This document shows positions 1 through 5,150 of a stretch of DNA of 7,557 nt, one piece after another. Below the pieces are notes generated by a model. It saw nothing but the letters and a program-made list of their open reading frames with translations. It did no database searches and had not been told where the DNA came from. Every line of letters begins with the position of its first letter. Position 1 is the first letter of the stretch. Origin of the DNA: an uncultured Bacteroidales bacterium (GTDB taxonomy: Bacteria > Bacteroidota > Bacteroidia > Bacteroidales > WCHB1-69); contig ONXT01000034.1 in the NCBI GenBank assembly GCA_900321845.1, forward strand, positions 1 through 7,557, in the 5' to 3' direction. The position numbers and the translations under genes were made by a program.

Positions 1-307
1 CCTCCACTTTATAATCGCCATTTTTGCTGTAAGCGTACAGTCTCAACTCATAATCGCCCGTCTGGTAGCAACTGAAGACAGGGGATTTGGAATAAGAAGT
101 GACCACATCCCCATAGGGACCTTTCAGTTCCCACATGTAGGAGACTGCGTTCAACGATAAGTTGAGGGTAGCGAGTTCCACATAATAAACCTCATTTTCG
201 TAATCGTACTTGGTTGTTGTGGTATAGGAGAAATTAACGATGGCCTCCTTATGACAAGAGGTTAGAATAACGGCAAGCAATCCAATAAGAAATAGCGATT
301 TTTTCAT
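1..307 (-). CDS. Putative PKD-like lipoprotein (C-terminus outside window)
   Basis: The frame opens at an ATG at 307 and runs off the window start, giving 102 visible residues. It begins MKKSLFLIGLLAVILTSCHK: a short basic n-region, a hydrophobic core and a lipobox LTSC with the lipidated Cys at residue 18, so it should be a lipoprotein processed by signal peptidase II. Lys-Glu at residues 20-21 is only weakly like the surface-export signals of Bacteroidetes lipoproteins. Residues about 24-102 look like a PKD/Ig-type beta-sandwich: YMWEL at 57-61 resembles the PKD 'ysWdf' strand and GDYELRLYAYSKNG at 84-97 resembles the 'GtYtVtLtvtnanG' end. It is the third gene of an apparent operon, 29 nt after the barrel protein gene. 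Function is unknown; PKD lipoproteins usually bind proteins or glycans. The lipoprotein call is strong, the PKD call moderate. Confidence 0.82.
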   Translation of the reverse strand, partial: MKKSLFLIGLLAVILTSCHKEAIVNFSYTTTTKYDYENEVYYVELATLNLSLNAVSYMWELKGPYGDVVTSYSKSPVFSCYQTGDYELRLYAYSKNGDYKVE

Positions 308-336
308 TGTTAATGATGTAATTATCAATTAGTAAA

Positions 337-1530
337 TTAATACTTTTCTTTAAAAGCATATCTAAAAGACAGATTTAGCCCCCAGTCGAAGTAGTGGGCG
401 GTGTACCCCGATGCGAACAAGAGCCCGTAGCCGGGACGAAAGTCAACTTGCAAAGCAATAGGTTCATTGAAAACATACTCCAACCCTAAAATCAGATTTA
501 CCCCCGCTTTTCCATTCCCCTGCCGATATCTTGGCCATTGGGATGTATAGGATTCGTATAGATAGTAGGGATAGGAATTTCTGAAATGCCATCCGAGTGA
601 CGGTCCTCCGCCCACCAAACCGTAAAGGCCGGCTACAAAATGATCCTGACGAATGAAGTTCACATTGAACTCCAACGTGTACGGGGTGGTGAAATACCCG
701 TAGGTTTCCCATCCGTAGTAATAACCATAGATATAATTCCATCTATACGGATCATAAAATTGGATTCCTGAGGCAGCGGTCACCTTCACGCCCAATTCCA
801 TCATTACGGCAAATTTTGTAGAGGGAAAAACCTTGAGTGAAAGACCGTTCAGGCTCCCAGCTACAATGCCGAAGCTGCTTCTGTAAGGTTTAGTTACATC
901 CTTGTCGTCCATCACACGGCCATTGGGCTGTGGTTGTGGTTGCGGCGCACTGGCTGTGGGCTGAGGCCGCGGGACGTTGGACGGGACAGGTGCGGGAGTG
1001 TTGTTTTGAATCGTATCGGTTTTAACTTTTGGAGCCGGTGCCGGTTGGTTGGCGGGAGATACAGGTTGTTGCACGGCAGGATTGCTCTGCTGCGCCATCG
1101 GTTGGAGATTGCTGGCTGGGACATTGGCCGGTTTGGAGCTCCATACGCATCTGACAAAATCCTCCTTGTTGTAACTCGCTTCACGAACTTTTCCGTTCTT
1201 GAAATTCAAGTCGTAAAACCGAAACTCGCCACGCACTTTTTCGCCTGTCCAGTACCAGCCGTCGGCGAAGTCCATCTCATAGCGGTGGCTGTACATGATT
1301 TGCAATTCTCCAAGGGTAGGGAGCCGCCAACCTTCGCCTTTGCAGCCGCATGCACTCACGGCAGCTGGACGAAGCATCCGGCTGACTTCGTCATACGGTG
1401 TAGTATAAAGGTCTGCCGTCCCGGGTACGAGCACAACTCCTTGCGGTGGCTGTACAGCCGTTCCCTCATTCTGTGCGAATAGTCCAAAGAAACTGCATAA
1501 TACCAAAATCAAAGCGCTGATTTTCTTCAT
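337..1530 (-). CDS. Exported DUF1566-like domain / Pro-Gln linker / outer-membrane beta-barrel protein
   Basis: A 397-residue protein of unknown function with three visible parts. A signal peptide (1-19) ends LFA|Q, a usual Bacteroidetes signal peptidase I site. Residues about 36-131 resemble the DUF1566/fibrobacter major-paralogous fold: GWRLPTLGEL at 67-76, a YWTGE strand at 93-97 and FVRCVW at 125-130. Cys61 or Cys63 could form the family's usual disulfide with Cys128. Residues about 132-205 are a Pro/Gln/Ala-rich linker. Residues about 216-397 alternate polar and hydrophobic positions and end in LNLSFRYAFKEKY, as expected for a small outer-membrane barrel with an aromatic C-terminal residue. 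Two putative loops are very Tyr-rich (259-284 and 318-335). If the barrel inserts normally, the N-terminal domain would sit in the periplasm on the linker (inference). The start is set by the signal peptide, with AAAGG upstream. It lies 18 nt after the small exported protein gene and 29 nt before the lipoprotein gene. Confidence 0.85.
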   Translation of the reverse strand: MKKISALILVLCSFFGLFAQNEGTAVQPPQGVVLVPGTADLYTTPYDEVSRMLRPAAVSACGCKGEGWRLPTLGELQIMYSHRYEMDFADGWYWTGEKVRGEFRFYDLNFKNGKVREASYNKEDFVRCVWSSKPANVPASNLQPMAQQSNPAVQQPVSPANQPAPAPKVKTDTIQNNTPAPVPSNVPRPQPTASAPQPQPQPNGRVMDDKDVTKPYRSSFGIVAGSLNGLSLKVFPSTKFAVMMELGVKVTAASGIQFYDPYRWNYIYGYYYGWETYGYFTTPYTLEFNVNFIRQDHFVAGLYGLVGGGPSLGWHFRNSYPYYLYESYTSQWPRYRQGNGKAGVNLILGLEYVFNEPIALQVDFRPGYGLLFASGYTAHYFDWGLNLSFRYAFKEKY

Positions 1531-1548
1531 TTTATAACCTTTTAGATA

Positions 1549-2034
1549 TCAATTGATGTATATGTTTGCAATCATCTGAGTGCCTGCGGTAAATTCCGCC
1601 CTCTTTCCTTTTATGCATAAAAACAATAGTCCCACAGGGAAGGTCACAATACCGAAGAATACCCCGCAACCAATAGCCGCATTACGTCTATTTTGTCCCG
1701 TGATCGTCCGCTCGTCTCCCACCAACGGCCATACTTGACCATAGATGTCGGTGGTGCTTACCGGCTTGGCCGAAACAGTGGCGGGTACTCCCAGCCCGTG
1801 ACGCTTCTGGTAATGTATATCCATATTGACTGGAGTGCCGGCAGCAATCAGAATGTTGCCGTTGTAATAGACATCCGAACTCACGACAGCACTATGGGAC
1901 AACAGGTATGGGTCGTCGCCGTCAATGTCATTTACTACGATTATTCCCACTGGCAAAGTCTGTTGTGCTATAGCAGGAAGACAACCGAACAGTAGGAAGA
2001 TGGCAAAAAATAGTTGTTTTACAGTCTTTTTCAT
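1549..2034 (-). CDS. Exported hypothetical protein with one membrane segment
   Basis: A 161-residue protein that I recognise only as a type common in Bacteroidales. The signal peptide (1-23) ends AIA|QQ. LFGC at 15-18 is a poor lipobox, so signal peptidase I is preferred. The mature part has a beta-rich segment with the phrase AAGTPV at 64-69 and a basic patch YQKRHGLGVP at 75-84. A hydrophobic stretch of about 22 residues follows (about 120-141, AIGCGVFFGIVTFPVG and onward), then KGKRAEFTAGTQM at 142-154. That ending resembles the 'IKGxxAxIPAGT' ending of Bacteroidales exported proteins of unknown function. It is the first full-size gene of a likely three-gene envelope operon, 18 nt before the barrel gene, and follows a long structured leader. 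Its ATG overlaps the TGA of a 17-codon mini-ORF as ATGA. No function can be assigned. Confidence 0.82.
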   Translation of the reverse strand: MKKTVKQLFFAIFLLFGCLPAIAQQTLPVGIIVVNDIDGDDPYLLSHSAVVSSDVYYNGNILIAAGTPVNMDIHYQKRHGLGVPATVSAKPVSTTDIYGQVWPLVGDERTITGQNRRNAAIGCGVFFGIVTFPVGLLFLCIKGKRAEFTAGTQMIANIYIN

Positions 2035-2084
2035 ACTATGATGTTCATTTGGAATAGGACATAAAAAAAATTCGCGAACTTCAT
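2031..2084 (-). CDS. Candidate 17-residue leader ORF coupled to the exported protein gene
   Basis: A mini-ORF reading MKFANFFYVLFQMNIIV and then TGA. Its stop overlaps the start of the 161-residue exported protein gene as ATGA, the usual arrangement for translational coupling. The peptide is hydrophobic and its codons 5-8 span a run of eight T. It lies after the large leader hairpin and within the same predicted transcript. There is no clear Shine-Dalgarno sequence, which is normal for this phylum. An ORF this short can arise by chance; the overlap is the only positive evidence. Confidence 0.3.
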   Translation of the reverse strand: MKFANFFYVLFQMNIIV

Positions 2085-2089
2085 TTGTT

Positions 2090-2201
2090 GATACTGAGGC
2101 TCTGGTAAACCTTTAATGCAAACAAGAAAGCTCACGAATTCCGCGTGAGCGTCGTGCTTCTTTGTGCATTAAGATGTTGAAATTTACCAGATTTCAGTAT
2201 C
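2090..2201 (-). promoter_or_regulatory. Long hairpin in the leader of the envelope operon (possible small RNA)
   Basis: A nested inverted repeat of about 112 nt. Outer stem: 2090-2097 with 2194-2201 (8 bp, GATACTGA/TCAGTATC). Second stem: 2101-2109 with 2183-2191 (9 bp, TCTGGTAAA/TTTACCAGA). Third stem: 2113-2120 with 2165-2172 (8 bp, TTAATGCA/TGCATTAA), followed by a partly paired stretch 2123-2131 with 2156-2164. Apical stem: 2130-2136 with 2144-2150 (7 bp, GCTCACG/CGTGAGC, 7-nt loop). Internal loops are 3 by 2 and 3 by 10 nt. The -7 box at 2203-2210 would start transcription near 2195-2198, so the RNA would begin in the outer stem. A run of eight U follows about 20 nt after the hairpin, so a separate small RNA is possible, though that spacing is not that of an ordinary terminator. 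The stems are seen directly; the role is inferred. It does not match the SRP or 6S RNA patterns I know. Confidence 0.6.
2113..2169 (-). CDS. Candidate 18-residue leader peptide inside the hairpin
   Basis: A mini-ORF reading MHKEARRSRGIRELSCLH and then TAA, wholly inside the leader hairpin. Its start (TTAATGCA) is paired with its own end (TGCATTAA) in the third stem, so the fold would hide the start codon and a ribosome translating it would open the stem. The peptide is strongly basic (four Arg, one Lys) with no codon run typical of amino-acid attenuators. It may be a chance ORF; no Shine-Dalgarno sequence is visible. Confidence 0.28.
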   Translation of the reverse strand: MHKEARRSRGIRELSCLH

Positions 2202-2202
2202 G

Positions 2203-2230
2203 CAAAGATAAGCTAAACGCTTTATGTCAA
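2203..2230 (-). promoter_or_regulatory. Candidate Bacteroidetes promoter P2 for the envelope operon
   Basis: On the minus strand TATCTTTG (2210 to 2203) matches the Bacteroidetes -7 consensus TAnnTTTG exactly. An upstream TTGACA (2230 to 2225) could be the -33 element; 17 nt separate its TTG from the -7 box, slightly shorter than usual. Predicted transcription start is near 2195-2198, giving a leader of about 160 nt before the exported protein gene. Confidence 0.6.
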
Positions 2231-2289
2231 TATGTTATAAAAGAGATTGTTCTATTCTATAGGCCAAGTTTTAGTGAATAAATGGGCGG

Positions 2290-2324
2290 CAAATATACAA
2301 TTTTCGTTTGGAAAGTCCATCAAA
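2290..2324 (-). promoter_or_regulatory. Second candidate Bacteroidetes promoter P1
   Basis: On the minus strand TATATTTG (2297 to 2290) is an exact TAnnTTTG match. The nearest TTTG upstream (2324 to 2321) lies 23 nt away, somewhat far for a -33 box, so the -7 element is better supported than the full promoter. It would start about 87 nt upstream of P2 and read into the same leader. Confidence 0.42.
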
Positions 2325-2339
2325 CATTTAAATAAATGT
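2324..2339. repeat. Operator-like palindrome next to P1
   Basis: ACATTTA-AA-TAAATGT: 7-bp arms with a 2-nt spacer, overlapping the upstream edge of the possible -33 box of P1. This is where a repressor or activator dimer could bind. It is AT-rich, so chance is possible, and no regulator gene is in view. Confidence 0.35.
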
Positions 2340-2373
2340 CCCTTCTTTCATCCTTTACATATCCAAGGAGCAG

Positions 2374-2387
2374 CAGTACAAGTACTG
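2374..2387. repeat. Palindrome just after the CoA-transferase gene
   Basis: CAGTAC-AA-GTACTG: 6-bp arms with a 2-nt spacer, about 22 bp past the CoA-transferase stop codon and about 49 bp (centre to centre) from the palindrome at 2324-2339. No T-run follows on either strand, so it does not look like an intrinsic terminator. An operator is the more likely use. Confidence 0.35.
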
Positions 2388-2408
2388 ATGAGACAATAGA
2401 TTATCATT

Positions 2409-3692
2409 TTATAATGTCAGATTCTTCTGCTGGAATGCTTGCAGTTTCTCCCTCGCCGACGGATGCGCAATGGAGGTCAGTAGCCGAGCGCGCTCTTTGA
2501 GGGGTTTGCCGAAGAGATTGACCGCGCCAAACTCGGTGACAACCCAGTGAACGACCGTTCTCGGGGTCACCACACCAGCTCCTTCCGTCAAGGTTGGGAC
2601 AATTTTACTCACACCTTTCGAGGTGACGGAGGGCAGCGCAATGATGGGAACGCCCCCTTCGCTTGCACCCGCTCCCAACATGAAGTCGAGTTGTCCGCCC
2701 GAACCGCTGAACATCTTCGTCCCGATGGAGTCGGCACACACCTGCCCCGTCAAGTCGATCTGGATGGCGGAGTTGAGAGCCACCACCTTGGGATTGCGCG
2801 CAATAACGGCGGGATTGTTGGTGTAGGCCACGTCGTTGATCAACACATCGGGGTTGTGATCCACGAAGTCGTACAACTTGCTCGTTCCTTTGAGGAAGGT
2901 GGCCACGTGCTTGCCTGGATCGGTCACTTTTTTGCTGCCGTCGATGACTCCGCTCTCAATGAGGGGAAGCACGCCGTCGGAGAACATCTCGGAGTGGATT
3001 CCGAGATGCTTGTGACCGGCAAGTTGCGCCAAAACAGCGTTGGGAATGTTCCCAATGCCAATTTGGAGCGTGGCGCCATCGGGAATCAGGGCCGCAGCAT
3101 GGCGACCGATGGCGATATCCTGCTCACTGAGAGGCGGAAACTCCGCTTCCAACAGCGGCACATCGTGACGCACCCATGCCGTGATTTGCGACAAAGGAAT
3201 GCGGGCATCGCCGTAACAGTATGGCATATAACGGTTTACCTGCGCAACAACATACCGCGCCTGCTGAATCGCGGCCAGCGTGCAGTCAACAGAGGTGCCT
3301 AACGAAACATACCCCTCATCATCGGGCTCGCTCACCATCACAAAAACACCGTCCACCGGCTGGAATCCATCTCGGATGATGCGGGCGGTATCGGAAAGGG
3401 AGCAAGGGATGTAGTCGGCGCGGCCCGCCTGCGTGGCAGCCCTCACATTTCCCCCAATGAAGAAAGAATCGAGATGGAAATTCTCGGCGTACTGCGGAAG
3501 CACATAGTCGGCATATCCCTCGGTATAGAGGTGCGTGATATGGACATTGCGAAGTTGCGGGGCGCGGGCAACGAGGGCACGGATGAGCGTCTCGGGCGCG
3601 GCGGCAACACACGGCCAGTGCAGCCGGTCGCCCGACTGAACACACCGCACCGCCTCATCGGCAGTAACATATTGAATGGATGGGTGTTGCAT
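2409..3692 (-). CDS. Acetyl-CoA hydrolase/4-hydroxybutyrate-type CoA-transferase family protein
   Basis: A 427-residue cytoplasmic enzyme, close to the roughly 430-440 usual for this family (Cat2/AbfT and butyryl-CoA:acetate CoA-transferases). Such enzymes move CoA between an acyl-CoA and a carboxylate, often acetate, through a glutamyl-CoA thioester. Visible motifs are GIGNIPNAV (212-220), HSEMFSDG (233-240) with Glu235 the expected catalytic residue, SGSGGQLDF (329-337), and EFGAVNLFG (387-395), which leads into the usual C-terminal phrase LTSIAHPSAREKL (405-417). Both the N-terminal and C-terminal family domains are complete. It starts 13 nt after the dipeptidase gene, so the two are probably cotranscribed. 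Substrate cannot be fixed from sequence: butyryl-CoA, 4-hydroxybutyryl-CoA and succinyl-CoA are options, and a hydrolase role is possible. The family call is very secure. Confidence 0.93.
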   Translation of the reverse strand: MQHPSIQYVTADEAVRCVQSGDRLHWPCVAAAPETLIRALVARAPQLRNVHITHLYTEGYADYVLPQYAENFHLDSFFIGGNVRAATQAGRADYIPCSLSDTARIIRDGFQPVDGVFVMVSEPDDEGYVSLGTSVDCTLAAIQQARYVVAQVNRYMPYCYGDARIPLSQITAWVRHDVPLLEAEFPPLSEQDIAIGRHAAALIPDGATLQIGIGNIPNAVLAQLAGHKHLGIHSEMFSDGVLPLIESGVIDGSKKVTDPGKHVATFLKGTSKLYDFVDHNPDVLINDVAYTNNPAVIARNPKVVALNSAIQIDLTGQVCADSIGTKMFSGSGGQLDFMLGAGASEGGVPIIALPSVTSKGVSKIVPTLTEGAGVVTPRTVVHWVVTEFGAVNLFGKPLKERARLLTSIAHPSAREKLQAFQQKNLTL

Positions 3693-3705
3693 AACGACGA
3701 GGAGA

Positions 3706-5079
3706 CTATTTCTTCATTTCTTCAGCATAAAACTTGTAGAAATAAGGTATCGTTTCAATGCCTTTGAAGAAGTGTTCCAGTTTGTAATGCTCATTGGGTG
3801 AATGGATGGCGTCTTCACCGAGACCGAAGCCCATCAAGATGGACTTGGTGCCGAGAATGCGCTCGAATCCGGAGACAATCGGGATGCTACCGCCACTGCG
3901 AGTGGGGATGGGACGTTTGCCGAAAGTGGTCTGGTAAGCCTTTTCAGCAGCCTTGTAGGCCGGCATATCCAACGGGGAAACGTAGGCTTCGCCACCATGA
4001 CACGGAGTCACCTTCACCTTCACGGATTTCGGAGCGATGGCCTCGAAGTGTTTTTGGAATAGTTCGGCAATTTTGGTGGAGTCCTGATTGGGGACGAGAC
4101 GCATGGAAACCTTCGCGCAGGCCTTAGACGGGAGGACGGTCTTGGAACCTTCGCCCGTGTAGCCGCCCCAGATGCCGCACAGATCGAGGGTGGGACGGAT
4201 GCCAGTACGCTCGATGGTGCTGTACCCCTCTTCGCCGTGAAGTTCATCCACGTCAATAGCTTTCTTGTAAGCCTCTAAATCGAAAGGAGCCTGAGCCATC
4301 AAAGCACGCTCTTCGTCGGAAAGCACCAGCACGTCGTCATAGAAATGCGGGATGGTGATTTCGTTTTTTTCGTTCGTCAAGGAGGCAATCATCTGGCAAA
4401 GAATGTTGATGGGGTTGGCCACTGCGCCACCGAAGATACCCGAGTGCAGGTCCTTGTTCGGTCCAGTCACTTCCACCTCCAAATAGCTCAGTCCGCGCAA
4501 ACCGACCGTGATGGAGGGTGTGTCGGTGGCAATCATGCCGGTATCGGAAACAAGGATGATATCGGCCTTGAGCATCTCTTTATTTTTTTCGCAGAAACCA
4601 TACAAGCTGCCACTGCCGATTTCCTCCTCGCCTTCCAACATAAACTTCACGTTGCAGCGCAACTGGTTGGTTTTCACCAGATATTCGAATGCCTTGGCGT
4701 GCATGAACGACTGTCCTTTGTCATCATCGGCACCGCGCGCCCAAATTTTGCCGTCATGGATAACGGGCTCAAACGGCTTGGAGTTCCAGAGTTCTTCGGG
4801 GTCAACCGGCATCACATCGTAATGGCCATAGACCAGAACGGTGGGATAATCCTTGGAGAGGAATTTCTCGCCATAGACGATGGGGTTGCCTTCGGTGGGC
4901 ATCACTTCGCATTTGTCGGCACCTGCGGCCAAAATCAGCTCTTTCCAACGGTTGGCACATTTCACCATATCGCCTTTGTGCTCTTCCTGCGAGCTGATGG
5001 AGGGAATGCGAATCAAGCTGAACAATTCATCCAGAAAACGCTCTTTGTTTGCTTCAATGTAATTCTTTAAATCTTGCAT
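3706..5079 (-). CDS. M20-family zinc dipeptidase (carnosinase/CNDP-like)
   Basis: A 457-residue protein with no signal peptide, so probably a cytoplasmic peptidase that splits dipeptides into amino acids. The two-metal M20 site is complete by comparison with CNDP-type enzymes. His86 and Asp88 are in GHYDVMP. Asp119 is in ARGADDDKG (bridging metals). Glu152 (general base) and Glu153 (metal) are in LEGEEEIGSG. Asp179 is in VSDTGM, and His426 in AIHSPNEH is the last metal ligand. His212 in KDLHSGIFGG is the substrate-contacting His of the dimerisation (lid) domain, which spans roughly 195-360. Length is normal. It lies 71 nt after rpoN and 13 nt before the CoA-transferase, suggesting a peptide-catabolism pair. 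The exact dipeptide preference is unknown; an amidohydrolase or deacylase of the same family is a less likely reading. Confidence 0.93.
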   Translation of the reverse strand: MQDLKNYIEANKERFLDELFSLIRIPSISSQEEHKGDMVKCANRWKELILAAGADKCEVMPTEGNPIVYGEKFLSKDYPTVLVYGHYDVMPVDPEELWNSKPFEPVIHDGKIWARGADDDKGQSFMHAKAFEYLVKTNQLRCNVKFMLEGEEEIGSGSLYGFCEKNKEMLKADIILVSDTGMIATDTPSITVGLRGLSYLEVEVTGPNKDLHSGIFGGAVANPINILCQMIASLTNEKNEITIPHFYDDVLVLSDEERALMAQAPFDLEAYKKAIDVDELHGEEGYSTIERTGIRPTLDLCGIWGGYTGEGSKTVLPSKACAKVSMRLVPNQDSTKIAELFQKHFEAIAPKSVKVKVTPCHGGEAYVSPLDMPAYKAAEKAYQTTFGKRPIPTRSGGSIPIVSGFERILGTKSILMGFGLGEDAIHSPNEHYKLEHFFKGIETIPYFYKFYAEEMKK

Positions 5080-5109
5080 GATATTGTATTTTAATGATTT
5101 GTAATCTAT

Positions 5110-5135
5110 GGTTTACCAACATTTTTCCGTAAACC
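5110..5135 (-). other. Small hairpin between rpoN and the dipeptidase gene
   Basis: GGTTTAC (5110-5116) and GTAAACC (5129-5135) form a 7-bp stem with a 12-nt loop in the 71-nt gap. On the minus strand no U-run follows, so it is not a standard terminator. It could be an mRNA processing or stability element, or chance. No TAnnTTTG promoter box is present in the gap. Confidence 0.3.
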
Positions 5136-5150
5136 GATGACGCCGAACGA

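Noticed and set aside
934..1482. 182-codon plus-strand frame opposite the Pro/Gln linker
   Set aside because: It is the complement of the linker and DUF1566-like domain; its Arg/Cys/Gly-rich composition is what antisense of such codons gives.
2063..2070. Run of eight A (eight U in the transcript) as a terminator or phase-variation tract
   Set aside because: The only nearby stem is the short palindrome TTCGCGAA, too small to be a convincing terminator. Slippage would not fuse the mini-ORF to the exported protein because a TGA lies in that frame before the gene's ATG.
2090..2201. Invertible promoter, mobile miniature element, SRP RNA or 6S RNA
   Set aside because: The arms pair along their length with no promoter between them. 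No target-site duplication flanks the repeat, the SRP GGTCAGG/GGAA core is absent, and the hairpin is shorter than 6S RNA and lacks its large central bubble.
2035..2408. Sigma-54 promoter (GG-N10-GC) in the leader, given nearby rpoN
   Set aside because: No site resembling TGGCAC-N5-TTGC was seen on the minus strand; the TAnnTTTG boxes explain the region better.
2547..3302. 251-codon open frame on the plus strand
   Set aside because: It is antisense to the well-supported CoA-transferase, has no family motifs, and arises from the codon bias of the real gene.
4345..5070. 241-codon open frame on the plus strand
   Set aside because: It is antisense to the M20 dipeptidase, whose full metal site is on the other strand; the plus-strand protein shows no recognisable domain.
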